Positions 55,207-63,108 of a stretch of DNA of 64,000 nt are shown one piece after another (the stretch's first letter is position 1; the number at the start of each line of letters is the position of its first letter). A program made the position numbers and the translations under genes. Under the pieces are notes generated by a model. The model did not search any database and had not been told where the DNA came from. It saw only the letters and a list, made by a program, of their open reading frames with translations. Origin of the DNA: Candidatus Polarisedimenticolaceae bacterium (GTDB lineage Bacteria; Acidobacteriota; Polarisedimenticolia; Polarisedimenticolales; DASRJG01); the NCBI GenBank assembly GCA_036275915.1, contig DASUCV010000011.1, forward strand, positions 186,001 to 250,000. The letters are read 5' to 3'.

Positions 55207-55779
55207 GTGCCGCACGGTCTCGCGCGCAAGCTGACGTACTCGGATCTCCCGCCGGAGCCGACCGACGGCAGGCGCTACGAGCTTATTCGCGGCCGGTTGT
55301 TCGTGAACCCGTCGCCCAATACGATCCATCAACTGATCTCGATGCGCCTGAGCGTCACGCTCTACGGGTACTTCGAGACGCGTGGGCACCGAGTCTTCCA
55401 GGCGCCGACCGACGTCATCCTGACGCCCGGCGATGTCTTCATTCCGGACATCGTCGTCGCAGCTCTCGACGACATCACTATCCGCGGCATCGAGCGTCCA
55501 CCGCTGATCGCGGTCGAGATTCTCTCACCGTCAACGCGACGCAACGATCTCCGGCTGAAGAAGACACGCTACGCCGAGCTCGGAATTCCGCACTATTGGA
55601 TCGTCGATCCTGGTGAGCGGTGGGTCGAATGTCATCGACTCGAGCGACGGAGGTACGCGTCTCTCCTCGGGGTCGCGTCGGACGGTGTGTTGACGCATCC
55701 GGAGTTCGACGGTCTCACGATCGACGTCGGGGCACTGTGGACCCAGCTTCCGGGAGAGGATCAGTCCTCGGCTTCGTAG
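55207..55779 (+). CDS. Uma2 family endonuclease-like protein (copy 2)
   Basis: A paralogue of the preceding gene (190 aa). PHGLARKLTYSDLPPEPTDG aligns with PHVLERKLTYADLPEEPTDG of copy 1, which fixes the start at GTG 55207. YELIRGRLFVNPSP, FIPDIVVAALDD, LIAVEILSPSTRRNDLRLKK and HYWIVDPGE carry the active-site Asp, Glu and Lys. Ends overlap the convergent VOC gene by 19 bp. The two copies are about half identical, so the duplication is old. Confidence 0.87.
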   Translation: MPHGLARKLTYSDLPPEPTDGRRYELIRGRLFVNPSPNTIHQLISMRLSVTLYGYFETRGHRVFQAPTDVILTPGDVFIPDIVVAALDDITIRGIERPPLIAVEILSPSTRRNDLRLKKTRYAELGIPHYWIVDPGERWVECHRLERRRYASLLGVASDGVLTHPEFDGLTIDVGALWTQLPGEDQSSAS

Positions 55780-56150
55780 AGCGCGCACACGGCGCCCGCC
55801 GGATCCTTCACGACCGCGAAGCGCCCGCCGCCACCCGACACCGGCTCACGCACGACCGTGCCGCCGTGCAACAGGAGTTGGGCGAGGCTATTGTCGAGCG
55901 ACTTCACGACGAAGTAGATGAGCCATACCGGTGGCAGATCGCGGTTCTTGCCGCGTGCCCAGCAGATCCCCGCCGTCGGCGCGCCGGTCTTCGGCTGCTG
56001 CATCACATAATCGGAGTAGCCGTTCATGTCGACTTCGGTCGCCTTCCAGCCGAGGACGTCGCGGTAGAAGTCGCGGACACCCGCGGCGTCGGCGACGGTG
56101 AGATCGCACCAGCCGATCGAGCCGACAGGGGGCTTTTCGTGTTGACTCAT
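55761..56150 (-). CDS. VOC-family protein (glyoxalase-like)
   Basis: A small vicinal-oxygen-chelate protein (129 aa) with two beta-alpha-beta-beta-beta units: WCDLTVADAAGVRDFYRDVLGWK in the first and VWLIYFVVKSLDNSLAQLLLHGG in the second, ending GRFAVVKDPAGAVCALYE. The first metal His of true glyoxalases is not clear, so it may be a binding or resistance type. It is convergent with Uma2 copy 2, with a 19-bp overlap of stops. Confidence 0.85.
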   Translation of the reverse strand: MSQHEKPPVGSIGWCDLTVADAAGVRDFYRDVLGWKATEVDMNGYSDYVMQQPKTGAPTAGICWARGKNRDLPPVWLIYFVVKSLDNSLAQLLLHGGTVVREPVSGGGGRFAVVKDPAGAVCALYEAED

Positions 56151-56488
56151 CCCGGCAGCGTAGCGTTCGGGAGCGAGAGGGTCAACACGTACGGTCGATC
56201 GATTTGCCTCGATCGGAAGAGTATCGGCGCGCTCCCATGACCACGCCGCACGACCCCGGCCCCTGTTGCAGCTCTTGCTGCATCCGTTCGTTTGGTTCGT
56301 CGCGACGTTGGCGGGCGCGGCCGTCCCGGCGATCGTCATGAGATCCGCCGTCTCGCACGCCGGGCCGTGGCCGAAGGTCCTCTTCGTGGCCGTCGTCTTC
56401 GAGCGGCACCCCGAAGGAGTGCAGCGGTGAAGAAGTTCTAGACGGCCGTTCGCCGACCCACGTATCAACGGTCAGCGGAGGGCACTCC
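56151..56488. other. 338-bp gap; possible 54-codon hydrophobic ORF
   Basis: No convincing gene is present. On the plus strand a frame from TTG 56266 to TGA 56430 reads MQLLLHPFVWFVATLAG, a hydrophobic stretch that continues and ends VVFERHPEGVQR, like the tail of a small membrane protein. It has no ribosome-binding site and no clear start upstream, so it may be a gene remnant. Confidence 0.2.
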
Positions 56489-57145
56489 TTGCTGGAACCC
56501 ATCGAGACAAGGCGCCGAGGCCTTCTCAGTTACCCGTTCGTCTGGCTCACGCTGAGCGTTGTGGGTCTGATCGTTGCCATCTTCGCTGAAGGCACCATCC
56601 AATCCGCAATCGCTCGACACACGCACCCGGCGCTGGCGCTCTGGCCCATCGTCGTGGCCTTCACGCTTGCGTCGTGGTGGCTGTACTCCGGAGTGCTCCA
56701 CCGAGCCGGCGTCGAGGGGAAATCCGATCTTTATCTCGTCATGGGACTCTGGCTCGCGTTCCTGGTGGCAAGCACCGTCGCGATATCGAGCTTGCTATGC
56801 AATATCGATCGCGGCAAGCAGAAGCGCACGATGGCGGACATGCGAGCGCTGTCGTCGCAGATCGAGGCCTATCTCGCGCTTCATCCCGAGGGGGCCGATG
56901 CCGCCACCATGCGCGACGTGAACGCGCTCATCAACTCAACGCTATCGGGACGAGACGGGTGGAACGAGCCGTTCACAGTCCGGTGGCACGGGCGACACTA
57001 CTTGATTCGATCGCTCGGTAAGGATGCAGCCCCGGACTCAGGTGATGCGGTGAACTACGTGCCCGGCGAGACGATCAGCTTGGACGACGACATCGTTCTC
57101 GAGGACGGTCATTTCACCCGCTATCCGGCGGGAATGCAGCCGTAA
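56489..57145 (+). CDS. membrane protein with pseudopilin-like soluble tail
   Basis: A protein of 218 aa with three hydrophobic helices (residues ~15-35, ~48-66, ~80-103) and a soluble C-terminus. The latter (KRTMADMRALSSQIEAYLALHP, then GRDGWNEPFTVRWHGRHYLIRS and the acidic DDDI) resembles the globular part of GspG-type pseudopilins, which carry RDxWGxPF-x-Y and a calcium loop. The start is TTG 56489 with a GGAGGG site seven bases ahead; no ATG exists there. Genuine pseudopilins have only one N-terminal helix, so this may be a fusion. The function is unknown. Confidence 0.7.
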   Translation: MLEPIETRRRGLLSYPFVWLTLSVVGLIVAIFAEGTIQSAIARHTHPALALWPIVVAFTLASWWLYSGVLHRAGVEGKSDLYLVMGLWLAFLVASTVAISSLLCNIDRGKQKRTMADMRALSSQIEAYLALHPEGADAATMRDVNALINSTLSGRDGWNEPFTVRWHGRHYLIRSLGKDAAPDSGDAVNYVPGETISLDDDIVLEDGHFTRYPAGMQP

Positions 57146-57148
57146 CGG

Positions 57149-57592
57149 TCAGTCCTTACCGTTTCCCTTCACCTGCGCAATGACCTTCAGCTCCACCGCG
57201 ATCGGCGTCGGCAGGGCGCCGACCTCGATCGTCGTGCGCGTGGGGCGGTTCGTCGTGAAGTGCTCCGCGTAGAGGCGGTTGAAGGTGGGGAAGTCGGCCC
57301 TCATGTCCGTGAGGAAAACCGTGACGTCGACGATGTCGTCCCATGAGGCGCCCGCGTCCTCGAGGACGAGGCGGACATTCTCGAAGACGGCGCGCGTCTG
57401 CTTCTCGATGTCGTAGCGGAGGATGTCGCCGTCGGGGCCGAGGGTGACGCCGGGGATCTCCTTGCTGCCGCGCTTCCGTGGGCCGATGCCGGAGAGGAAG
57501 AGGAGATCGCCGACGCGCTTGGCGTGCGGGAAGGCGCCGACGGGCTCGGGCGCGCGCGTGCTGACGACGTCCTTGTTGCGGGGTGTGCTCAT
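57149..57592 (-). CDS. amnD: RidA-family 2-aminomuconate deaminase
   Basis: A RidA/YjgF-fold protein (147 aa). It has the typical LLFLSGIGPRKRG, FENVRLVLEDAGASWDDIVDVTVFL, and NRPTRTTIEVGALPTPIAVELKVIA with the catalytic Arg. The context, overlapping the 2-aminomuconate semialdehyde dehydrogenase gene by 4 bp, makes 2-aminomuconate deaminase (AmnD/NbaF type) the likely function, converting 2-aminomuconate to 4-oxalocrotonate. It is the last gene of a three-gene minus operon. Confidence 0.85.
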   Translation of the reverse strand: MSTPRNKDVVSTRAPEPVGAFPHAKRVGDLLFLSGIGPRKRGSKEIPGVTLGPDGDILRYDIEKQTRAVFENVRLVLEDAGASWDDIVDVTVFLTDMRADFPTFNRLYAEHFTTNRPTRTTIEVGALPTPIAVELKVIAQVKGNGKD

Positions 57593-59055
57593 GTCTTCAC
57601 GCAGACGTTCTTCGGCTCGGTGAAGAAGTGGAGCGCGTCGTCGCCGCCCTCGCGGCCGACGCCGCTCGCCTTCATCCCGCCGAAGGGGACGCGGAGGTCG
57701 CGGAACATCCAGCAGTTCACCCACACGGTACCGGCATCGATACGGTCGGCAACGCGGTGCGCACGATTGAGGCTTTGAGTCCACAGCGTCGCGGAGAGGC
57801 CGTAGGGCGTGTCGTTCGCGAGCTGCACGGCCTCGTCCTCGTCCTTGAACGGCGCGATCGTGACGACGGGGCCGAAGATCTCTTCCTGGTTCGTGCGGCA
57901 GCTCATCGGCAGGTCGACGATCACGGTCGGCTGGATGAACCAGCCGTCCTTGCAGCGCTCGTTGATCTTCGGCGCCGCGCCGCCGCCGCAAAGAATCGTC
58001 CCGCCTTCTTCCTTCGCGAGACTCAGGTACGACATGATCTTGTCGAAGTGCTGCTTCGAGACGATCGCGCCTTGCTCCGTCGCCGTGTCGAGCGGATCGC
58101 CTTGTCGCAGCGTCACGGCGCCCGCGACGAAGCGCTCGACGAACTCGTCGTAGGCGCTCTGCTCGACCAAGATGCGCGAGCCGCAGAGGCAGATCTGACC
58201 TTGGTTCCTGAATGCGGCGCGGAGGCCGGTCTTGACCGCGTCGTCCAGGTCGGCGTCGGCGAAGACGACGTTGGGGTTCTTGCCGCCCAGCTCGAGCGAG
58301 AGCTTCTTGAGCTTGGGCGCCGCGATCGCGGCGATGCTCGTTCCCGTCGCCGTGCCGCCGGTGAAGGAGATCGCCTTGACGTCGGGATGGCCGGTCAGCG
58401 AGGGGCCGATCTGCGGCCCGCGGCCGTGGATGATGTTGAGAACGCCGGCGGGGAGGCCGACGGCCTTCGCGATGCGCGCCAGCTCGAACGCCGACATCGG
58501 CGTGATCTCGGACGGCTTCGCGACGACGGTATTCCCGGCGGCGAGGGCGGGCGCGATCTTCCACGTCAAGAGGTAGAGCGGCAGGTTCCACGGCGAGATG
58601 CCGGCGACGACGCCGAGCGGGCGGCGGAGGGTGTAGTTCAACGCCTCGGTGTCGGTGGCGTGCAGCTCGCTCTTCGTGTGGAGGATGGCGGTCGCGAAGA
58701 AGCGGAAGTTGGCGATCGCCCTCGGGATGTCCATCGCGCGCGCGAGTGCGATCGGCTTGCCGCTGTCGATGCTCTCGATCCGCGCCAGCGCGTCGATCTC
58801 CTGCTCCATCGCGTCGGCGATCGCCATCAAGAGGCGCGAGCGCTCGGCAGCGGGAGTCGCCGACCAAGCTGGGAACGCCTTCTTCGCGGCGGCGACGGCA
58901 CGGTCGACGTCGTTCGCGTCGCCGTCGGGGACCTGCGCGTAGGCGTGGCCGGTCGCGGGGTCGACGTCGTCGATGTAGGCGTTCGACGACGGCGGCACGA
59001 AGTCGTCGCCGATGTACTGGAGGATCCGGGTCGCGGTCTCGGTGCGGGTCGTCAT
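57589..59055 (-). CDS. amnC: 2-aminomuconate-6-semialdehyde dehydrogenase
   Basis: An NAD-dependent aldehyde dehydrogenase (488 aa) with WNLPLYLLTWKIAPALAAGN, LELGGKNP (general-base Glu), NQGQICLCGSRI (catalytic Cys) and EEIFGPVVTIAPF. Among ALDHs this fits the group oxidising 2-aminomuconate semialdehyde, the product formed after ACMSD (encoded at 24899). ATGA overlaps bind it to both neighbours (SDR upstream and RidA downstream), so the lower tryptophan pathway is a separate operon from haaO-kynB. Confidence 0.9.
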   Translation of the reverse strand: MTTRTETATRILQYIGDDFVPPSSNAYIDDVDPATGHAYAQVPDGDANDVDRAVAAAKKAFPAWSATPAAERSRLLMAIADAMEQEIDALARIESIDSGKPIALARAMDIPRAIANFRFFATAILHTKSELHATDTEALNYTLRRPLGVVAGISPWNLPLYLLTWKIAPALAAGNTVVAKPSEITPMSAFELARIAKAVGLPAGVLNIIHGRGPQIGPSLTGHPDVKAISFTGGTATGTSIAAIAAPKLKKLSLELGGKNPNVVFADADLDDAVKTGLRAAFRNQGQICLCGSRILVEQSAYDEFVERFVAGAVTLRQGDPLDTATEQGAIVSKQHFDKIMSYLSLAKEEGGTILCGGGAAPKINERCKDGWFIQPTVIVDLPMSCRTNQEEIFGPVVTIAPFKDEDEAVQLANDTPYGLSATLWTQSLNRAHRVADRIDAGTVWVNCWMFRDLRVPFGGMKASGVGREGGDDALHFFTEPKNVCVKT

Positions 59056-59834
59056 AGGGCGGAGATCCTTCCCCCGTCGACGGGGAGGCTGACGCCGGTA
59101 ATGTACCCCCCGGAGGGGCTCGCGAGGAACCCGATGGCGGCGGCGATCTCCCACGCCTCCGCGAAGCGCCCCATCGGGACCTGCGCCGTCATCTGCCGCG
59201 CGATCTCGTCGCGGTCGCGCCCCGTCGCCTTGGCGCGTGCGTCGATGATCGAATCGAGGCGCTGCGTCTTCGTGTAGCCGGGGAGGACGTTGTTCACGGT
59301 GACGCCGAACGGCGCGAGCTCGCCGGCGAGCGTCTTCGCCCAGCCGGCGACCGCCGCGCGGATCGTGTTCGACACGCCGAGACCTGGGATCGGCTCCTTC
59401 ACCGACGTCGAGACGATGTTGACGATGCGGCCGTAGCCCGACTCCTTCATCCCGGGGATCACGACCTGGGCGAGCAGCTGGTTGTTGATGAGGTGCGCCT
59501 TGAACGTCGCGAGGAAGGCGTCGGCCTTCGCGTCGACGATCGGGCCGCCGGCGGGGCCGCCGGTGTTGTTGATCAGGACGTGGACCGGCCCGCGCTCCTG
59601 GACGTTCGCCGCGGCGGTGTTCTTCACCGCGTCGTTGTCCTGGAAGTCGGCGGTGAGCACCGAGTGGCCCGTACCCGGAAGCAGCGATTTCACCTTCTCG
59701 AGGGTCGCGAGATCCCGGGCGAAGACGGTGATGGCGGCGCCGCGCGACGCCAGCTCGATCGCGGCGGCGCGTCCGATTCCCTGCGTCGCGCCGCAGACCA
59801 GAGCACGTTTTCCGGCGAGTGAGTGATGGTCCAT
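59052..59834 (-). CDS. SDR-family protein lacking the catalytic Tyr/Lys
   Basis: A Rossmann-fold short-chain dehydrogenase-like protein (260 aa) with the NAD(P) motif GATQGIG (residues 15-21) and NNTGGPAGG. At the site of the usual YxxxK, the sequence reads GLGVSNTIRAAVAG: Ser replaces Tyr and Arg replaces Lys. The rest (GRIVNIVSTSVKEP, TVNNVLPGYTKTQ, GGYITGVSLPVDGG) is normal. It may be a non-reductive member or use another mechanism. It is the first gene of the aminomuconate operon, so a role in tryptophan or nitroaromatic breakdown is likely. Confidence 0.85.
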   Translation of the reverse strand: MDHHSLAGKRALVCGATQGIGRAAAIELASRGAAITVFARDLATLEKVKSLLPGTGHSVLTADFQDNDAVKNTAAANVQERGPVHVLINNTGGPAGGPIVDAKADAFLATFKAHLINNQLLAQVVIPGMKESGYGRIVNIVSTSVKEPIPGLGVSNTIRAAVAGWAKTLAGELAPFGVTVNNVLPGYTKTQRLDSIIDARAKATGRDRDEIARQMTAQVPMGRFAEAWEIAAAIGFLASPSGGYITGVSLPVDGGRISAL

Positions 59835-59867
59835 CCGGCGGAGGATAGGAAGCCCTCCTGGATGCTG

Positions 59868-60614
59868 TCAAATGGCGAGGCTGCGGGCGGTCAGCTCGCG
59901 GTGGTCCAGGCCGGCGGCCTTGTCGAGGAGCTTCATGCGCGCGGGAAGGAGCGCCGGGAACCGCCAGGTGTCCGCCCGGCCCCCCGCTTCCACGAACGCC
60001 TTCTCCCACACGGGCCACCACGGGAACGGCCGCTTCGCGATCGGCTCGACGATGATGACGCGGCTCCCCGCCTTCGCAGCGGCGAGCAGGCGCTCGCGCA
60101 TCGTCTCGCGCACGGCATCGGGAAGCTCGTTGATCGCGTAGGCGGCGATCACCCCCTCGCCCACGGCGCCGACCTTGACCGCGGTCAGGTCGCCGCGCTT
60201 GAACGAGGCGTGGACGCCGAGCGCGCGAGCGTTCCACGTCGCCTCCGTGACCGCCCAGCCGCTCGTGTCGGCTCCCGAGACGGCGGGAGCACCCTTCGCC
60301 GCGAGCGCCCACGCCGCGCCGGCGACCCCGGTCCCGCAGCCGAGGTCCACGATGCGCTTCGGCTCGCCGGATCCGACCGCCTCGACGACCGCACGCACGG
60401 TGAGGAAGTGGAGTGGCCCGTAGAACAGGGCGAAGGCCGCGCGCTTCCCGGCGCCGTCGAGCGCGGCGCCGCCGGCGATCCTGTCGCGCTTGCCGACGTA
60501 GAGCGTCGAGAGCGACTGGAGCGCGCGCCGAACCTCGGGAAAGGTCAGCGAGGCGAGGTGGCGCTCCTCGAGCGCCGCATACCAGCCTTCGATGTCCACC
60601 CGGCCATCGTACAA
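59868..60614 (-). CDS. class I SAM-dependent methyltransferase
   Basis: A Rossmann-fold methyltransferase (248 aa) with motif I VDLGCGTGVAGAAW, GADTSGWAVTEA (motif II acidic region) and AAYAINELPDAVRE. The substrate is unknown; the N-terminal domain (RRALQSLSTLYVGKRD) may define it. The start is TTG 60614 (an alternative GTG lies 15 bases downstream), with GAGG before it. Only 11 bp separate it from the start of the divergent metallopeptidase. It is 33 bp upstream of the SDR gene but separate from the aminomuconate operon by start arrangement. Confidence 0.82.
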   Translation of the reverse strand: MYDGRVDIEGWYAALEERHLASLTFPEVRRALQSLSTLYVGKRDRIAGGAALDGAGKRAAFALFYGPLHFLTVRAVVEAVGSGEPKRIVDLGCGTGVAGAAWALAAKGAPAVSGADTSGWAVTEATWNARALGVHASFKRGDLTAVKVGAVGEGVIAAYAINELPDAVRETMRERLLAAAKAGSRVIIVEPIAKRPFPWWPVWEKAFVEAGGRADTWRFPALLPARMKLLDKAAGLDHRELTARSLAI

Positions 60615-60625
60615 TCCCGCCTCGC

Positions 60626-61849
60626 ATGCGCCGACGCTCGATGCTCGCCACGGGACTGGTGCTCGGCGCCGCGCTCGCCGCCCGCGCGATCACCCCCGAA
60701 GAGGCCAAGCGCGCCGTCGCCGACGTGCTCCCCGAGATCGAGTCGATCCGCGGCATCAAGTTCGTCCGGCCGGTTCCCGTGACGGTGATCGACGATGCGA
60801 AGGCGCGGGCGTACGCGCTCGCTCGGTTCCATCGCATGACCCCCGACGCGAAGATCCGCGCCGACGAGACGGCGTACCGCCTCCTCGGGCTCGTGCCCCC
60901 CGGTGTCGACGTCGTGAAGACGCTCCTCGACGTCCTCGAAGAGCAGGCCGGCGGCTTCTACGACCCGGAGACGAAGCAGTTCTACCTCCTGGACGACATG
61001 CCCGAGGCGATGGCGCCGATGCTGACCGCGCACGAGATGACTCACGCGCTCGAGGACCAGCGCTACGACATCGACGGACGCCTCGACAAGGTCGGCGACG
61101 ACGACGACGCCGCCTTCGCGTTGTCGTCGGTCGCGGAGGGGAGCGCGACCCTCTCGTCGGCGGTCTACATTGCGCACGCCGCCGAGTCCGGGAAGATCAA
61201 CGATGCCTCCGCGGCCGCGGATGCGGAGAAGGTCCCGACCAAGCGTTTGAACGCGATGCCGCCCGTGCTTCGCCGGCAGCTCCTCGGCCCCTACGTACTC
61301 GGGATGTCGTTCCTCCTCCGCGGAAACGTCGCGTCCCTCGCGAACGGCTTCCCCAAGGACGACGTGAACGCGGCGTGGGACAAGCCGCCGCGATCGTCCG
61401 AGCAGATCCTCCACCCGGAGAAGTACTGGGATCCCGCGAAGCGCGACGAGCCGGTGCGCGTCACGATCCCCGATGCCGCCGCCGTCCTCGCGAAGAAGTG
61501 GACGCGGTCGGGCTCGGGAATCCTCGGTGAGCTGACCATCGGGGGGCTCGTCGGCGTCGTCGCCCCCGAGGCCGGCGATCTCGGCGCGCCCGCTTCCGCA
61601 TGGACGAACGCCGCCGCGACGGGGTGGGGCGGCGACCGCTACGAGCTCTGGACGAAGGGCAAGTCGGCGATCGCTCTCCTCGCGACCGTGTGGGACACGG
61701 AGAACGACGCCGTCGAGTTCGAGCGAGCGTTGCCGCACGACCGCGCCTCGTTCTGGGCGAAGAGGAGCGGCGCCAAGGTCGGGATCGTCTCCGGCGCGCC
61801 GGCGGCCGAGATGCACGAGGCGCTTCTCGACCTCCTGGTGAAGCCGTGA
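60626..61849 (+). CDS. secreted zinc metallopeptidase (HEMTH)
   Basis: An exported zinc protease-like protein (407 aa). A signal segment (LATGLVLGAALAARAI) precedes a domain with AHEMTHALEDQ (H136, E137, H140) and a downstream SSVAEGSATL whose E171 is a likely third zinc ligand, the gluzincin pattern. GFYDPETKQFYLLDD just before it is typical of such extracellular peptidases. Substrates are unknown. A TACAAT -10-like box lies 10 bases before the ATG, suggesting a nearly leaderless mRNA. The stop overlaps the symporter GTG start (GTGA). Confidence 0.85.
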   Translation: MRRRSMLATGLVLGAALAARAITPEEAKRAVADVLPEIESIRGIKFVRPVPVTVIDDAKARAYALARFHRMTPDAKIRADETAYRLLGLVPPGVDVVKTLLDVLEEQAGGFYDPETKQFYLLDDMPEAMAPMLTAHEMTHALEDQRYDIDGRLDKVGDDDDAAFALSSVAEGSATLSSAVYIAHAAESGKINDASAAADAEKVPTKRLNAMPPVLRRQLLGPYVLGMSFLLRGNVASLANGFPKDDVNAAWDKPPRSSEQILHPEKYWDPAKRDEPVRVTIPDAAAVLAKKWTRSGSGILGELTIGGLVGVVAPEAGDLGAPASAWTNAAATGWGGDRYELWTKGKSAIALLATVWDTENDAVEFERALPHDRASFWAKRSGAKVGIVSGAPAAEMHEALLDLLVKP

Positions 61850-63108
61850 AGCGGCCGCTCCCGCTCCATTGGAAGATGCTCATCGGCGGTGTCGGCGGCG
61901 CCACGCTCGGATTGGTCGCGCACGTCGCCTCCGCCGGCGACCCGCGCCTCGACACCTTCATCCGGTACGTCACGACGCCGGTCGGCCAGGTCTTCCTGCG
62001 CCTGCTCTTCATGCTCGTCATCCCGCTCCTCGTTTCGGCGCTGGCCATGGGCGTGGCGGGTCTGGGTGACGTCCGCGAGCTCGGCCGCATCGGCCTCAAG
62101 ACGCTCGTCTACACGGTCTCCGTCTCGGTGATCGCGGCGGTGCTCGGCGTCGCGCTCGTCAATCTGCTCCAACCCGGAACCGGCATCGCGGAGGACAAGC
62201 GGCAGATCCTGCTCGCGCGCGCACAGCAGGCGTCCGGAACGATCGCGGCCACGTCGGCCGCGCCCAAGGCCGGCTTCGACCTTCTCATCCAGATGGTTCC
62301 CAGCAATCCCGTCAAGGCCGCCGCGGACGGCGACATGCTCGGGGTCATGGTCTTCGCGCTCTTTCTCGGGATCGGCCTCTCGCTGACGCCGACGGAGGCG
62401 TCGCGCAAGCTCCAAGGGGCGCTCGAAGGGCTCTACGAAGTCTCGATGACGCTCATCGGCATCGTGATCCGCTTCGCGCCCTACGCCGTCGCCGCGCTCC
62501 TGTTCAACCTGACGGCGCAGATCGGCTTCGATGCGCTGACGCTCCTCGCGCGCTACGTCGGCGTCGTCGTGCTCGCGCTCGCGATCCACCAGTTCATCGT
62601 CTACGGCGCGCTCGTCAAGGTGTTCGGCGGCATGAGCCCGCGCGTGTTCTTCTCCGGGATCGAGGAGGCGATGCTCACGGCGTTCTCGACGTCCTCGTCG
62701 AACGCCACGTTGCCGACGGCGCTCCGGGTCGCCGAGGAGAAGCTCAAGCTGCCGCCGCACGTCAGCCGCTTCGTCCTCACGATCGGCTCGACGGCGAACC
62801 AGAACGGCACCGCCCTCTTCGAGGGGGTGACCGTTCTCTTCCTGGCGCAGTTCTACGGCGTCGAGCTGGGGCTCGCGCGTCAGATGATGGTCGTCGGAAT
62901 CTGCGTGCTCGGCGGCATCGGCACCGCCGGCGTGCCCGCGGGCTCGCTCCCCGTCGTCGCGCTCATCCTCGGCATGGTCGGCGTTCCACCCGAAGGCATC
63001 GGCATGATCTTGGGCGTCGACCGGTTTCTCGACATGTGCCGGACCACGCTCAACGTGAGCGGCGACTTGGCCGCGGCCGTCGTGATCTCGCGCGGCGAGC
63101 GCGCCTGA
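61846..63108 (+). CDS. dicarboxylate/amino acid:cation symporter (DAACS)
   Basis: A GltP/GltT-family transporter (420 aa). About eight TM helices are present, with the re-entrant hairpin STSSSNATLPTAL and the substrate-binding GSTANQNGTALFEG (helix 7). Close to the end lies LGVDRFLDMCRTTLNVSGD, which bears the Asp and Asn for sodium or substrate binding. It takes up glutamate, aspartate or dicarboxylates with Na+ or H+. It starts at GTG overlapping the peptidase stop, which may tie uptake of peptide products to proteolysis. Its last 229 bp overlap the opposite-strand sigma factor gene. Confidence 0.93.
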   Translation: MKRPLPLHWKMLIGGVGGATLGLVAHVASAGDPRLDTFIRYVTTPVGQVFLRLLFMLVIPLLVSALAMGVAGLGDVRELGRIGLKTLVYTVSVSVIAAVLGVALVNLLQPGTGIAEDKRQILLARAQQASGTIAATSAAPKAGFDLLIQMVPSNPVKAAADGDMLGVMVFALFLGIGLSLTPTEASRKLQGALEGLYEVSMTLIGIVIRFAPYAVAALLFNLTAQIGFDALTLLARYVGVVVLALAIHQFIVYGALVKVFGGMSPRVFFSGIEEAMLTAFSTSSSNATLPTALRVAEEKLKLPPHVSRFVLTIGSTANQNGTALFEGVTVLFLAQFYGVELGLARQMMVVGICVLGGIGTAGVPAGSLPVVALILGMVGVPPEGIGMILGVDRFLDMCRTTLNVSGDLAAAVVISRGERA

